Positions 37,457 through 46,442 of a stretch of 58,583 nt of DNA are shown here, piece after piece. Positions within the stretch are counted from its first letter, which is position 1. Every line of letters begins with the position of its first letter. The DNA lies in NCBI RefSeq assembly GCF_013618475.1, contig NZ_JABJVN010000013.1, forward strand, positions 1 through 58,583. Direction: 5' to 3'. The translations under genes were made by a program, and so were the position numbers. The notes beneath the pieces are model-generated. The model did not search any database. It was not told the origin of the DNA and saw nothing but the letters and a program-made list of their open reading frames with translations. This DNA comes from Saccharibacillus deserti (GTDB taxonomy: Bacteria > Bacillota > Bacilli > Paenibacillales > Paenibacillaceae).

Positions 37457-37816
37457 TTACTTAACTTCTACGGAAGCGCCAGCTTCAGACAGTTTCGCTT
37501 GAACTGCTTCTGCTTCTTCTTTGGATACTTTTTCTTTGATTGCTTTTGGAGCGTTGTCTACAACTTCTTTTGCTTCTTTCAGGCCGAGACCTGTGATTTC
37601 GCGAACAACTTTGATAACGTTGATCTTCGAAGCGCCAGCGCCTGTCAGGATAACGTCGAATTCAGTTTGCTCAGCTTCTGCTGCTACTGCGCCGCCTGCT
37701 GCTGCTACTGGAGCTGCTGCAGTTACGCCGAATTCTTCTTCGATTGCTTTAACCAGGTCGTTCAGTTCCAATACAGTCATGCCTTTGATGGCTTCAAGGA
37801 TTTGCTCGTTACTCAT
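37457..37816 (-). CDS. rplL: 50S ribosomal protein L7/L12
   Basis: A 119-aa stalk protein, four to six copies per ribosome, that recruits GTPase factors. The N-terminal dimer domain ([20 protein letters not shown]), an Ala/Gly hinge (about 33-50) and the C-terminal factor-binding domain ([20 protein letters not shown]) are all present. ATG at 37814-37816 with GGAGG upstream. It follows rplJ after about 220 bp and shares its promoter. Confidence 0.97.
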   Translation of the reverse strand: MSNEQILEAIKGMTVLELNDLVKAIEEEFGVTAAAPVAAAGGAVAAEAEQTEFDVILTGAGASKINVIKVVREITGLGLKEAKEVVDNAPKAIKEKVSKEEAEAVQAKLSEAGASVEVK

Positions 37817-38038
37817 GATTGAACCTCCGTTAGGGTATGTGGGATCAGCCGGTTAAGGCTGTCGGTTTTGAATCTGGGTAAAAACGTCGAATATCCAAGC
37901 AAACCCGAATATTCGGTTCCTCCAATCGCTTCGGCACGCACGAACGTTTCAGACTTCGTCCGCTCCATTCGACCTCAAGATTCGCTTCGGCACGCCTATG
38001 CGATCTTTTCGGTACGCCTATGCGATTCTCGGAGCTTG

Positions 38039-38545
38039 TTACGCGGATTGCTGCTCGTCTTTGTCTGCAACGGCTTTGACTGCCAGCGCGAAGTTGCGCA
38101 CTGGAGCTTGGAGCACGCTGAGGAGCATGGACAGCAAACCTTCGCGGGAAGGAAGGGAAGCCAGTGCTTTCAGTTCGTCGGCACCCACTACACGGCCTTC
38201 TACAACTCCGCCTTTAAGTTCCAGAGCTTCGTTCGCTTTTGCGAAGTCGTTCAGGATCTTGGCTGGAGTTACTACGTCTTCCGTTCCGAAAGCGATCGCC
38301 GTAGGTCCTGTAAGGACTGCGTCGAGCTCGCTCAGTTCGGCAGCTGCAGTCGCACGGCGAACCAGCGAGTTTTTGAGAACTTGGAACTCGATGCCCGCTT
38401 CGCGCAGCTGCTTACGCAGCTCGGTAACTTGAGAAACGTTCAGACCACGATAGTCGACAACGACGGTCGATACGCTTTCGCGCAGTTTTCCGGCGATTAC
38501 GTCTACCGCTTCTTGTTTCGTTTGAATCACTTTTGCGTTAGCCAA
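38039..38545 (-). CDS. rplJ: 50S ribosomal protein L10
   Basis: A 168-aa stalk base protein carrying L7/L12 dimers on its C-terminal helix. The start is a TTG at 38543-38545 with AGGAGG 8 nt upstream, giving [14 protein letters not shown]; the frame is open for 37 codons upstream, but that is the leader. [20 protein letters not shown] and [12 protein letters not shown] are characteristic. Behind an L10-type autoregulatory leader and its own promoter. Confidence 0.96.
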   Translation of the reverse strand: MANAKVIQTKQEAVDVIAGKLRESVSTVVVDYRGLNVSQVTELRKQLREAGIEFQVLKNSLVRRATAAAELSELDAVLTGPTAIAFGTEDVVTPAKILNDFAKANEALELKGGVVEGRVVGADELKALASLPSREGLLSMLLSVLQAPVRNFALAVKAVADKDEQQSA

Positions 38546-38661
38546 ATCGTACACCTCCTGTTGAATTCGAGTGAAACGCCGGACCGCCGCTGCGGACGAG
38601 CCGGCCGCTCCCACTTTTGCCACATTCAAGTCAAACTTAACGTGCGGCGCATGCAATAAGA

Positions 38662-38690
38662 AAAGCCTCCGCAGAAGTACGAAGGCTTGA
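38662..38690 (-). terminator. Attenuator-like hairpin in the rplJ leader
   Basis: AAGCCT (38663-38668) pairs with AGGCTT (38683-38688); minus-strand tail TTTTCTTAT. It follows the L10 motif, the arrangement expected for an L10 leader that terminates or sequesters when L10 is bound. Confidence 0.6.
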
Positions 38691-38699
38691 CTGAAATCA

Positions 38700-38766
38700 G
38701 CAGAGCTGACATTCTATCACACACCTCGGTAGGAAATTAAGCCCGAAAGCACCTACTGTCTACGGT
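38700..38766 (-). promoter_or_regulatory. Ribosomal protein L10 leader
   Basis: On the minus strand CCGTAGACAGTAGGTG is followed by TCCTACCGAGG, the conserved elements of the L10 leader RNA upstream of rplJ-rplL in Bacillales, where the L10-L12 complex represses its own synthesis by mimicry of its rRNA site. Assigned by motif recognition. Confidence 0.8.
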
Positions 38767-38821
38767 AAGCATATTCAAATTTACCAGACCGTTACGAGTA
38801 ACGGAATGAAACAGCTTCTAC

Positions 38822-38850
38822 AATGTATCGAAAATGCCGACCGGAGTCAA
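38822..38850 (-). promoter_or_regulatory. rplJ-rplL promoter
   Basis: Minus strand: -35 TTGACT (38845-38850), 17-nt spacer, -10 TACATT (38822-38827). It begins right at the rplA stop. A perfect hairpin CCGTTAC/GTAACGG (about 38790-38805) follows near the start of the transcript. Confidence 0.8.
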
Positions 38851-38858
38851 CACTTTTT

Positions 38859-39551
38859 TTATTTGTAAGAAGTTGTGTTAACGCGAACGCTCGGTCCCAT
38901 CGTTGCGGACACGGCTACGCCTTTCAGGTAAACGCCCTTGGCAGCAGCAGGTTTAGCGCGGTTGAGCGCCTCCATCAGTGCTTTCAAGTTTTCGTTCAAC
39001 TGATCCTCACTGAACGACGCTTTGCCGATCGGTGCATGGATTTGGCCCGCTTTGTCCAGACGGTATTCGATTTTACCGGCTTTGATTTCTTGCACAGCCT
39101 TGGTAACGTCGAAAGTAACTGTACCTGCTTTAGGGTTAGGCATGAGGCCTTTACCACCGAGCAGACGACCCAGTTTACCGACTTCGCTCATCATGTCAGG
39201 CGTTGCTACGCAGACGTCGAACTCGAACCAACCTTGTTGGATCTTGTTGATCATGTCCTGATCGCCTACGAAGTCAGCTCCGGCAGCTTCCGCTTCCTTT
39301 GCTTTTTCGCCTTTTGCAAATACCAGTACGCGCTGCGTTTTGCCTGTGCCGTGTGGCAGGACAACGACGCCGCGAACGGCTTGGTCTTGCTTACGTGGGT
39401 CTACGCCCAAACGCACTGCCGCTTCGACAGTTTCGTCGAATTTAGCTGTTGCCGTCTTTTTGACAAGACTCACAGCTTCGGCTGGTTCATAAACTGTTTC
39501 GCTGTCGAACAGCTTAGCAGCTTCTACGTATTTCTTACCGTGTTTAGCCAT
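38859..39551 (-). CDS. rplA: 50S ribosomal protein L1
   Basis: A 230-aa stalk protein that moves E-site tRNA; in many bacteria it represses its own operon. [36 protein letters not shown] and [12 protein letters not shown] are diagnostic. ATG at 39549-39551 with AAAGGAGGAAT; 90 bp after rplK. Confidence 0.97.
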   Translation of the reverse strand: MAKHGKKYVEAAKLFDSETVYEPAEAVSLVKKTATAKFDETVEAAVRLGVDPRKQDQAVRGVVVLPHGTGKTQRVLVFAKGEKAKEAEAAGADFVGDQDMINKIQQGWFEFDVCVATPDMMSEVGKLGRLLGGKGLMPNPKAGTVTFDVTKAVQEIKAGKIEYRLDKAGQIHAPIGKASFSEDQLNENLKALMEALNRAKPAAAKGVYLKGVAVSATMGPSVRVNTTSYK

Positions 39552-39641
39552 TGTGTATTCCTCCTTTGTGGTGTTAGCGGGTTACCCTCCCACATATGCC
39601 GCACTTCCTTGGGGCTCGGCTTTGGAACGATGCATCAAGAA

Positions 39642-40067
39642 CTAGTCTTGAATCGTGATACCCATGCTGCGGGCAGTACCTTCGACCATACGCATAGCGG
39701 ACTCTACGCTCGCTGCGTTAAGGTCAGGCATTTTTTGTTCGGCGATTTGACGAACAGTATCGCGGTTAACGGTAGCCACTTTCTTTTTGTTCGGTTCGCC
39801 CGAACCCTTCTCGATCTTCGCAGCGACACGCAGCAGAACTGCAGCCGGCGGAGTTTTCGTGATGAAAGTGAAAGAACGGTCTTCAAATACGGAGATCTCG
39901 ACCGGAATGATCAGACCTGCTTGGTCAGCTGTGCGAGCATTGAATTCTTTACAGAATGCCATGATGTTCACACCTGCTTGGCCCAGTGCTGGACCTACCG
40001 GAGGCGCCGGGTTAGCTTTGCCTGCAGGAATTTGAAGTTTCACCATTTTAATGACTTTCTTTGCCAT
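39642..40067 (-). CDS. rplK: 50S ribosomal protein L11
   Basis: A 141-aa protein of the GTPase-associated centre. The N-terminal thiostrepton-side domain ([20 protein letters not shown]) and C-terminal rRNA-binding domain are complete; in Bacillales L11 is also needed for RelA activation. ATG at 40065-40067 with AAGGAGGTG; 24 bp after nusG. Confidence 0.97.
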   Translation of the reverse strand: MAKKVIKMVKLQIPAGKANPAPPVGPALGQAGVNIMAFCKEFNARTADQAGLIIPVEISVFEDRSFTFITKTPPAAVLLRVAAKIEKGSGEPNKKKVATVNRDTVRQIAEQKMPDLNAASVESAMRMVEGTARSMGITIQD

Positions 40068-40091
40068 TGAGAAACACCTCCTTGCGCTTAG

Positions 40092-40625
40092 TTAAATCTT
40101 CTCGACTTGCGTGTAATCCAGCTCAAGCGGCGTTTCCCGCCCGAACATGTTGACGTGAACCTTGAGCTTGCTTTTCTCGAGCAGAATTTCTTCCACTGTT
40201 CCGACAAAGTTCGCAAAAGGACCAACTTTGATACGCACGGATTCCTTCAGATCGAATTCGATCTTCGGTTTCGGTTCGGACATGCCCATGTGCTTCAGAA
40301 TTTGTTCTACCTCTTCCGGAAGCAGGGCTGTCGGCTTGGAACCGGAACCCGTCGAACCTACAAATCCCGTGACACCCGGCGTGTTGCGGACAACATACCA
40401 CGAGTCATCGGTCTGGATCATTTCCACCAAGACATATCCCGGATAGACCTTACGCATGACGGTTTTTTTCTTGCCGTCTTTGTCGACCACTTCTTCTTCC
40501 ATAGGAACAAGAACCCGGAAAATCTTGTCTTCCATGCCCATCGATTCTACGCGTTTTTCCAAATTGGCTTTGACTTTGTTCTCATACCCGGAATAGGTAT
40601 GAACGACGTACCATCTTTTTTCCAT
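40092..40625 (-). CDS. nusG: Transcription termination/antitermination protein NusG
   Basis: A 177-aa RNA polymerase clamp-binding factor. NGN domain about 1-110 (MEKRWYVVHTYSGYENKVKA; PGYVLVEM), then a KOW domain (VRIKVGPFANFVGTVEEI, about 128-145). Its pausing activity in Bacillus suits leader-controlled genes such as those nearby. ATG at 40623-40625; 24 bp after secE. Confidence 0.97.
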   Translation of the reverse strand: MEKRWYVVHTYSGYENKVKANLEKRVESMGMEDKIFRVLVPMEEEVVDKDGKKKTVMRKVYPGYVLVEMIQTDDSWYVVRNTPGVTGFVGSTGSGSKPTALLPEEVEQILKHMGMSEPKPKIEFDLKESVRIKVGPFANFVGTVEEILLEKSKLKVHVNMFGRETPLELDYTQVEKI

Positions 40626-40649
40626 ATCAAGCCACCTACAGGCCCTTCC

Positions 40650-40847
40650 TTAAATTATCGCTTCAATCGCATAGGAGAGTCCGATGTCGATTACCCAAAA
40701 GAATACAGCCATCACAACAATCGTTCCCAAAACAACAAGCGTGTAATTGGTCAGTTCTTTGCGATTGGGCCAGCGAACCTTTTTAAGTTCAGCCCAGCTT
40801 TCGGAGAAAAAGGAAAACATAGACTTGAAGCTTTTTTTCACGCCCAT
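40650..40847 (-). CDS. secE: Preprotein translocase subunit SecE
   Basis: A 65-aa short Gram-positive-type SecE with one transmembrane helix (about 36-58) after the amphipathic ESWAELKKVRWPNRKELT clamp segment. It braces SecY. ATG at 40845-40847 with GGAGGTG; 15 bp after rpmG. Confidence 0.96.
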   Translation of the reverse strand: MGVKKSFKSMFSFFSESWAELKKVRWPNRKELTNYTLVVLGTIVVMAVFFWVIDIGLSYAIEAII

Positions 40848-40862
40848 GACACCTCCAACAGA

Positions 40863-41012
40863 CTATCTGGTTTCGCGATGAGGAGTTTGCGAGTTGCAGT
40901 ACTTGCAATACTTCTTCATCTCCATGCGGTCAGGGTGATTACGTTTGTTTTTCATCGTTGTATAATTGCGCTGTTTGCACTCCGTGCACGCCAACGTGAT
41001 AATAACCCGCAT
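40863..41012 (-). CDS. rpmG: 50S ribosomal protein L33, zinc-binding form
   Basis: A 49-aa protein: [19 protein letters not shown] at the start, then [17 protein letters not shown]. The four Cys (9, 12, 36, 39) show the C+ zinc form. ATG at 41010-41012 with GGGAGG 9 nt upstream. First gene of the rpmG-secE-nusG-rplK-rplA transcript, behind a promoter bearing overlapping inverted repeats. Confidence 0.96.
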   Translation of the reverse strand: MRVIITLACTECKQRNYTTMKNKRNHPDRMEMKKYCKYCNSQTPHRETR

Positions 41013-41063
41013 AGATTTACACCTCCCGAAGATATCCTTCAATCAAGAAGAACTCGTATTGAG

Positions 41064-41095
41064 CCTAAAATCATGATTTTAGGCCTACCTAAAAC
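41064..41095. repeat. Overlapping inverted repeats at the rpmG transcription start
   Basis: A perfect 22-bp palindrome (41064-41085, arm GCCTAAAATCA) is followed by another CCTAAAA at 41089-41095. The minus strand therefore has TTTTAGG-4 nt-CCTAAAA-6 nt-TTTTAGG, allowing two mutually exclusive hairpins or three protein half-sites. The first arm abuts the -10 of the rpmG promoter. Confidence 0.8.
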
Positions 41096-41124
41096 ACTTT
41101 AGCATAGCTGGTATTGGCTGTCAA
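41096..41124 (-). promoter_or_regulatory. rpmG-secE-nusG-rplK-rplA promoter
   Basis: Minus strand: consensus -35 TTGACA (41119-41124), 17-nt spacer ending in extended TGC, weak -10 TAAGTG (41096-41101). The poor -10 with a perfect -35 and adjacent palindromes suggests regulation. Confidence 0.6.
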
Positions 41125-41160
41125 CGAAAAGCTTGAAGGGGTTTCGTTCTTCTTTTCCGC

Positions 41161-41187
41161 AAAAAAAGACTCCGCTCACGGAGTCTT
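41161..41187 (-). terminator. Intrinsic terminator after sigH
   Basis: Stem AAGACTCCG-4 nt-CGGAGTCTT followed on the minus strand by seven T residues. Cleanly separates sigH from the rpmG transcript. Confidence 0.92.
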
Positions 41188-41246
41188 TGCGTTCCGCCCG
41201 TTTGGCGGGCAGTCCTGTTGTTTATGTAGATCCCTGCCTGTTCCCG

Positions 41247-41894
41247 TCACATCTGATCCCGAACTTCCAAATACCGTTCCAGTTTCCGCTTCACCCGCTG
41301 CAGCGCATTGTCGATCGATTTCACGTGTCTGCGCAGGTCGACGGCGATTTCCTGGTACGAACGCCCGTCCAGGTACAGCATCAGAACCTGGCGTTCAAGC
41401 TCGCTCAAGATCTCCGACATCTTGTTCTCAAGACCGGTAAACTCTTCGCGATTGATAACCAGTTCTTCCGGATCGCATACCTGGGACACGCAAATGACGT
41501 CAAGCAGCGTACGGTCCGAATCTTCTTCATAAATCGGTTTGTCGAGAGAAACGTAAGAATTCAGCGGAATATGCTTCTGCCGAGTCGCCGTCTTGATCGC
41601 CGTAATGATCTGACGCGTAATGCAGATCTCGGCGAAAGCCTTGAACGAAGCGAGTCTGTCCCCGCGGAAATCGCGTATGGCCTTGTACAGACCGATCATG
41701 CCTTCTTGGATGATATCTTCGCGGTCGGCTCCGATCAGGAAATAAGATCTGGCCTTCGCGCGCACGAAATTCCGGTACTTGTGGATCAGATACTCCAGTG
41801 CCTCACTATCTCCGGCACGAACCGCTTCCACGACTTCTTCATCGCATTGGAAATCGTAAGATGAAACTGTGACGTCTTTGAGATCTACACTCAC
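41247..41894 (-). CDS. sigH: RNA polymerase sigma-H factor
   Basis: A 215-aa sigma-70 family factor, Spo0H of Bacillus, for early stationary phase, sporulation and competence genes. Region 2 (KYRNFVRAKARSYFLIGADR; EDIIQEGMIGLYKAIRDF) and region 4 (SELERQVLMLYLDGRSYQEI ... HVKSIDNALQRVKRKL) are present. The start is a GTG at 41892-41894 with GGAGG 8 nt upstream; a TTG six bases earlier is too close. Own promoter and terminator. Confidence 0.95.
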   Translation of the reverse strand: MSVDLKDVTVSSYDFQCDEEVVEAVRAGDSEALEYLIHKYRNFVRAKARSYFLIGADREDIIQEGMIGLYKAIRDFRGDRLASFKAFAEICITRQIITAIKTATRQKHIPLNSYVSLDKPIYEEDSDRTLLDVICVSQVCDPEELVINREEFTGLENKMSEILSELERQVLMLYLDGRSYQEIAVDLRRHVKSIDNALQRVKRKLERYLEVRDQM

Positions 41895-41949
41895 CAGCAA
41901 TCCCTCCGGCCGCGGCGCAAGTTTCGAGCCTGTCTTAAAAGTTAGCCTC

Positions 41950-41979
41950 AGTATATATTATGTCACCTTACACCGTCAA
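41950..41979 (-). promoter_or_regulatory. sigH promoter
   Basis: Minus strand: -35 TTGACG (41974-41979), 18-nt spacer, -10 TATACT (41950-41955). A seven-T run upstream (complement of about 42043-42049) after rae1 may be part of a weak terminator. Confidence 0.65.
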
Positions 41980-42077
41980 CCGCAGAACGACCAAAAGAGG
42001 GGCCCTGTGCCGGATAATTCCTTTTTGTACACGGAGTTGTAAAAAAACGCTTACTTTTGCGGCGCGCAGCGCTTCGT

Positions 42078-42599
42078 TCACTGCCGCCGCCAGCGCTCGA
42101 ACAACCTCAGCTGCTCGGGGGTAAGCTTGCCGTCGATCGTATTGCGGCTTTCTTTTTGAGCCTGTTCCGCGATTCTTTTCCCGATTTCTTTCTCGCTCTG
42201 TTCGACTTCGACCAGAAGTTCCAAGGCGGGGACCCGTAGCGCGCCCTGCGCAAAAGCGACGCTCTGCTCGACAAAATCGCTCGTAGCCACATAAACGTCG
42301 CGCCGCTTTCTGCGGAACTGCCCGGCAAAACGCTCCACCGCTTCGTCCGCCGTTTCCTTTTCCCGCGTGAAGTAAATCTCGACCCGGCTCTGCTCAAGCG
42401 ACCTGCCTTTGCCCGGCACCCGGTAAGCATCGAACACCACAATGACCCTTCGCCCCGTGTAAGCCTGATAATCGGCCAAACGTTCGAGCAGGCGGTCGCG
42501 GGCCTCGTTCATGTCGATTTGCGACAGCGGAGCCAGGTCGGGCCAGGCTCCGATCATGTTGTAGCCGTCCACCAGAAGTACGTCCCGCAAATCGGCCAT
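42078..42599 (-). CDS. rae1: Ribosome-dependent mRNA endonuclease Rae1 (NYN/PIN domain, YacP)
   Basis: A 173-aa NYN-domain nuclease; the acidic motif LLVDGYNMIGAWPDL begins the protein and VVFDAYRVPG and YVATSDFVEQS carry further conserved Asp residues. B. subtilis Rae1 cuts mRNA in the ribosomal A site. ATG at 42597-42599, 8 bp after rlmB, with no strong ribosome-binding site, so translation is probably coupled. Confidence 0.93.
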   Translation of the reverse strand: MADLRDVLLVDGYNMIGAWPDLAPLSQIDMNEARDRLLERLADYQAYTGRRVIVVFDAYRVPGKGRSLEQSRVEIYFTREKETADEAVERFAGQFRRKRRDVYVATSDFVEQSVAFAQGALRVPALELLVEVEQSEKEIGKRIAEQAQKESRNTIDGKLTPEQLRLFERWRRQ

Positions 42600-42607
42600 G
42601 GTTCACG

Positions 42608-43354
42608 CTACTTTCTGCCGCCGCGCTGGCGCAGCACTTCGTACATGACGACGCCTGCGGCAACGGAAGCGTTCAGCGAATTGATGCGTCCCTGCATCGG
42701 AAGTTTGATGAGCACATCGCATTTCTCTCGGACGAGCCGCCCCATGCCTTCCCCTTCGTTGCCGATCACGATCGCAAGCGGTCCTTTGAACACGTCCGTC
42801 TCGTAGATCTCGCCTTCGGCCCGCACGTCGGTACCGGCGATCCACACACCGGCTTCTTTGAGCTTTTCCATCGTCTGGACAAGATTCGTCACCCGTGCGA
42901 CCGGCACGTATTCCGCCGCGCCCGCACTCGTTTTCGAGACGGTTGCGTTAACCTGCGCCGAACGGCGCTTCGGAATAATGACGCCGTGTACGCCCGTGCA
43001 GTCGGCCGTACGCAGAATCGAGCCCAGGTTGTGGGGATCTTCGATCTCGTCCAGGATAAGCAGAAACGGGTCTTCGCCTTTGGCTGCCGCAGCCGCGAGC
43101 AGGTCTTCGACCTCCGCGTAGACGTAAGGAGCGGCCTGGGCGACAACCCCCTGATGCTGGATTCCCGGCACAAGCGTGTCGAGTTTGCGTTTGTCGGCTG
43201 TTTGTACGATGATTCCGCGCGATTTGGCTTCCGTCAGGATCGGCTGCATCTGCTTTTGCTGCGTTCCCTCCGCGATCCAGATCTTGTTGATACTGCGGCC
43301 GGCTTTAAGCGCCTCGACGACCGAGTGCTTGCCGGCAATCAATTCTTCTTCCAT
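42608..43354 (-). CDS. rlmB: 23S rRNA (guanosine2251-2'-O)-methyltransferase RlmB
   Basis: A 248-aa SpoU-family (SPOUT) enzyme: N-terminal substrate-binding domain (about 1-75), then LLILDEIEDPHNLGSILRTA, IVIGNEGEGMGRLVRE and KLPMQGRINSLNASVAAGV, the knotted SAM-binding motifs. ATG at 43352-43354 with GGAAAGGAAC; 55 bp after mrnC. Confidence 0.95.
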   Translation of the reverse strand: MEEELIAGKHSVVEALKAGRSINKIWIAEGTQQKQMQPILTEAKSRGIIVQTADKRKLDTLVPGIQHQGVVAQAAPYVYAEVEDLLAAAAAKGEDPFLLILDEIEDPHNLGSILRTADCTGVHGVIIPKRRSAQVNATVSKTSAGAAEYVPVARVTNLVQTMEKLKEAGVWIAGTDVRAEGEIYETDVFKGPLAIVIGNEGEGMGRLVREKCDVLIKLPMQGRINSLNASVAAGVVMYEVLRQRGGRK

Positions 43355-43409
43355 ATGGGTTGTTCCTTTCCGCCGGCGGCGTTCGGCCGCCGCTTGGTTG
43401 GTTTTGTGT

Positions 43410-43952
43410 TCATTTCCGTTCGGGCGGTTCCGCCGAAGAAAGTGAATCCGGCTTATCCGTGGATCCGGCCGAGCTTGCTTCTTCGCCGAGTTCGATGCCC
43501 AGACGGATCAGTTGCTGCAGACGGCCCGTGCGGCCGCTGTAATACAGGTATCCGGCGAGGCTTTCAAGCGCTGTCGCATGCCGGTATTCAAGCGCGTCGG
43601 CGTTTTTGGGAATAGATCCCGACTTGGCATTGCGGCCGCGCCGGACGATATCCGCTTCCTCTTCCGTCAGTTCTCCTTCGATTCGAAACAGCATCCGCGC
43701 CTGCGCGCCGGCCGAGACGAGCTTGGTCGCTTCGCGGTGAAGATGGTGCGGACGCAGATTCGCATGACCGATCAGATACTGCCGAATCGCCACTTCAAAT
43801 ACGGCATCGCCGATATAAGCGAGTACGATCGGAGGCAGCAGCCCCGGCGTCCTCGAAGGAGGGAAATCGAACAGCATTCCGCCCGGCTGCCCGGCGTTCC
43901 AATTCGTTTCCGGCGTTCCGCCCGTCTCTTCCGTCTTATCGTGTCCGGTCAT
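43410..43952 (-). CDS. mrnC: Mini-ribonuclease III
   Basis: A 180-aa dimeric RNase III catalytic domain without an RNA-binding domain; matures 23S rRNA ends in Bacillus. Active-site Asp is in AYIGDAVFE (D49) and Glu in ALESLAGYLYYSG. It is longer than the B. subtilis protein (about 143 aa) because of an N-terminal Thr/Gly-rich extension (1-25) and an acidic C-terminal tail. The ATG at 43950-43952 directly abuts the cysS stop. Confidence 0.94.
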   Translation of the reverse strand: MTGHDKTEETGGTPETNWNAGQPGGMLFDFPPSRTPGLLPPIVLAYIGDAVFEVAIRQYLIGHANLRPHHLHREATKLVSAGAQARMLFRIEGELTEEEADIVRRGRNAKSGSIPKNADALEYRHATALESLAGYLYYSGRTGRLQQLIRLGIELGEEASSAGSTDKPDSLSSAEPPERK

Positions 43953-43953
43953 T

Positions 43954-45357
43954 TTATTTTCTCCGCCATCTCATGCCCTGCGGCGTATCTTCCAAGGCAA
44001 TGCCCCGCTCGGCCAGCAGGTCGCGGATTTCGTCGGAACGAGTCCAATTCTTCGCTTTGCGGGCTTCGGTGCGCTCGGCGATCAGCTGCTCGACTTCTTC
44101 GTCCAGCAGTCCGGTTCCCGGCTCGGCCGCAATACGCAGTACGCCGTTCATCTTCGCAAAGACTTCGAGCAGCGCTTCCAGATCGGCTTGATAAGCGATA
44201 TCTTCCCGCAGTACGCGGTTTGCTTCGTTTACCCATTCGAACATGGAAGTCACCGCGTCCGGCGTATTGAAGTCATCGTCCATCTTCGCGTAAAAATCGT
44301 TCAATACGGCATCAAGCTTCGTCCGCAGCGCATCCGTCACCCTTCGGCTGCCGGCCGTTGCCGCTCCCAGACGATGATGGATGGCGCCGACGGCATTTTC
44401 GATCCGTTCGACGCTGTTCAGGGCCTGATCCATGTTGTCTTGGCTGAAGTTGAGCGGGTTCCGGTAATGCGTGGACAAGACGAAGTACCGGAGAGCTTCT
44501 TTTTTGTAGCGGCTGCGCAGATCCTGCACCGTAATGCCGTTGCCGAGCGACTTGGACATTTTTTCATTATCGATATTGACGTAGCCGTTGTGCATCCAGT
44601 AGTTGGACAGCGGGTGGCCGGTCAGGCATTCGGATTGGGCAATCTCGCATTCATGGTGCGGGAATTGAAGATCCTGGCCGCCTCCGTGGATATCGAGCGT
44701 GTCGCCGAGATAACGACGGGCCATCGCGGAGCATTCGATATGCCAGCCCGGACGCCCTTCTCCCCACGGACTTTCCCAGGAGATTTCGCCCGGCTTTACG
44801 CCTTTCCAGAGCACGAAGTCTTCCTGGTTTTCTTTGCGCGCGTCGACTTCGATCCGGATGCCGAACTGCAGCTGTTCCAGGTTCTGACGCGACAGTTTGC
44901 CGTATTCTTCGAAACTCGAGGTACGGAAATACACATCGCCGCCGCTCGGGTAGGCATGGCCCGTGTCGACCAATTCGCCGATAAAAGCGATGATATCGTC
45001 CATATTCTCCGTTACACGGGGATTCAGGGTCGCTTTTTCGACGCCGAGTCCTTCGAGATCTTCGTAATACGCCGCGATAAACTTCTCCGCTACTTCGGGA
45101 ACCGTCGTATTCAAGGCTTCGGCTTTGCGGATCAGCTTGTCGTCCACATCGGTGAAGTTAACCACGTAATTGACGGCGTATCCCCGATCTTCCAAATAAG
45201 CGCGTACCACGTCGAAAAAAATCACCGGCCGGGCGTTTCCGATATGGATATAGTCGTATACGGTCGGACCGCACACGTACATATTCACTTTGCCTTGCTC
45301 CACCGGCACGAATTTTTCTTTTTCTCTCGTCATCGTATTATAAATTTGCAGGGTCAT
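43954..45357 (-). CDS. cysS: Cysteinyl-tRNA synthetase
   Basis: A 467-aa class I synthetase. HIGH-type motif YIHIGNARP (about 36-44), KMSKS (about 265), and zinc ligands C29, the Cys in HIECSAM, and HHECE. ATG at 45355-45357, 30 bp after cysE. Controlled with cysE by the cysteine T-box, so both cysteine synthesis and charging respond to uncharged tRNA-Cys. Confidence 0.97.
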   Translation of the reverse strand: MTLQIYNTMTREKEKFVPVEQGKVNMYVCGPTVYDYIHIGNARPVIFFDVVRAYLEDRGYAVNYVVNFTDVDDKLIRKAEALNTTVPEVAEKFIAAYYEDLEGLGVEKATLNPRVTENMDDIIAFIGELVDTGHAYPSGGDVYFRTSSFEEYGKLSRQNLEQLQFGIRIEVDARKENQEDFVLWKGVKPGEISWESPWGEGRPGWHIECSAMARRYLGDTLDIHGGGQDLQFPHHECEIAQSECLTGHPLSNYWMHNGYVNIDNEKMSKSLGNGITVQDLRSRYKKEALRYFVLSTHYRNPLNFSQDNMDQALNSVERIENAVGAIHHRLGAATAGSRRVTDALRTKLDAVLNDFYAKMDDDFNTPDAVTSMFEWVNEANRVLREDIAYQADLEALLEVFAKMNGVLRIAAEPGTGLLDEEVEQLIAERTEARKAKNWTRSDEIRDLLAERGIALEDTPQGMRWRRK

Positions 45358-45387
45358 TTGTCCACTTTCCTCTCTCGTTCTCGTTGC

Positions 45388-46071
45388 TTACTGCTGGCTG
45401 TCTCCGCGGCCTGCCGCACGGGGCGGCTCTACATACGACGCATCCCGGCGGACCTCTCTGAGCTCCTGCTGCAGCTGCGCCACCTGGCGGCGCAGCTCGC
45501 AGAGCGCATCGTGCGAAGGATCGGGCATCTGATGGCTGAGCCTGTCGACCTTGCGGCCGTGCTGGCGTACGATCTGACCGGGTATCCCCACCACCGTGCT
45601 GTTCGTCGGCACTTCCTTGAGCACGACGGAGTTCGAACCGATATTGCTCTGATCGCCGACGGTGATGGAACCGAGCACTTTCGCACCCGAGCCGATGACG
45701 ACGTTATTGCCTATGGTCGGATGCCTTTTTCCTTTTTCTTTCCCTGTTCCTCCGAGCGTGACCCCCTGATAGATGACCACATCGTCGCCGATCTCGCAGG
45801 TCTCACCGATTACGATGCCCATCCCGTGGTCGATAAACAGCCGGCGTCCGATTGTCGCACCCGGATGAATCTCGATTCCCGTGAAAAAGCGGCCGGTCTG
45901 CGATACGATTCTCGCCAAAGTGAAACGCCGCCACTTGTACAGCTTGTGCGCGATCCGGTGAGCCCAAATCGCATGCAATCCCGAATAGGTAAAAACGACT
46001 TCAAACATACTTCTCGCCGCCGGATCGTTGTCGAATACCGCACGGATATCGGACTTGACCGATTTGAACAT
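45388..46071 (-). CDS. cysE: Serine O-acetyltransferase
   Basis: A 227-aa enzyme making O-acetylserine for cysteine synthesis. Left-handed beta-helix of hexapeptide repeats (about 65-165) with the catalytic [15 protein letters not shown]-terminal helix with heptads ([20 protein letters not shown]) extends beyond the usual catalytic domain. The ATG at 46069-46071 has GAGG 9 nt upstream; an upstream extension would run into the T-box terminator. First gene after the T-box. Confidence 0.95.
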   Translation of the reverse strand: MFKSVKSDIRAVFDNDPAARSMFEVVFTYSGLHAIWAHRIAHKLYKWRRFTLARIVSQTGRFFTGIEIHPGATIGRRLFIDHGMGIVIGETCEIGDDVVIYQGVTLGGTGKEKGKRHPTIGNNVVIGSGAKVLGSITVGDQSNIGSNSVVLKEVPTNSTVVGIPGQIVRQHGRKVDRLSHQMPDPSHDALCELRRQVAQLQQELREVRRDASYVEPPRAAGRGDSQQ

Positions 46072-46100
46072 CACGCTTCCTCGCTTCCATTGCCCAAAAT

Positions 46101-46136
46101 AAAAACGCCCCGGCAGCATTATGCTGCAGAGGCGTT
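46101..46136 (-). terminator. T-box terminator hairpin ahead of cysE
   Basis: Arms AACGCCTC and GGGGCGTT with inner GCAGCAT/ATGCTGC; the minus-strand tail is TTTTTATTTT. It competes with the antiterminator that includes the T-box sequence at 46141-46154. Confidence 0.9.
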
Positions 46137-46435
46137 AGACCGCGGTTCCACTCTGCTTGGACAACCTTCAATCGGCGTCCATCTCGTTCAAAGCCCGTAA
46201 CGGGGACCGGCCGGCGGACTCTAGACCCCGACCTCCCTCGAGAGGGCCGGGCTTCGAATCCGCAGCTCCCAGGCGCATTTCCGTCTGCCGAACCCGGACG
46301 GCTCCCAGCCTGCAAACGGATGCCGACCCGGCATCCGTTCGCGGCCGTCCTCTCTGGGGGATTCGGCGTACGACGTACTTCTCCTGTTCTTCGCTATAGA
46401 AATATTCGATTAAAGACGTAGTTGGATAGATGTTG
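46106..46435 (-). promoter_or_regulatory. Cysteine T-box riboswitch controlling cysE-cysS
   Basis: The minus strand carries the T-box GAGTGGAACCGCGG (46141-46154) just before the terminator. Upstream, CGAATCC/GGATTCG pairing builds stem I, and its 3' strand holds TGC (complement of 46262-46264) next to a purine in the internal loop, a UGC (Cys) specifier. This class reads uncharged tRNA-Cys and permits read-through. It lies between gltX and cysE as in B. subtilis. The rest of the 417-bp gap holds only the promoter. Confidence 0.92.
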
Positions 46436-46442
46436 TTTAGCC

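Noticed and set aside
41064..41085. Zur box at the rpmG promoter
   Set aside because: The palindrome does not resemble the TCGTAATnATTACGA core, and this rpmG encodes the zinc-containing form, which Zur does not normally repress.
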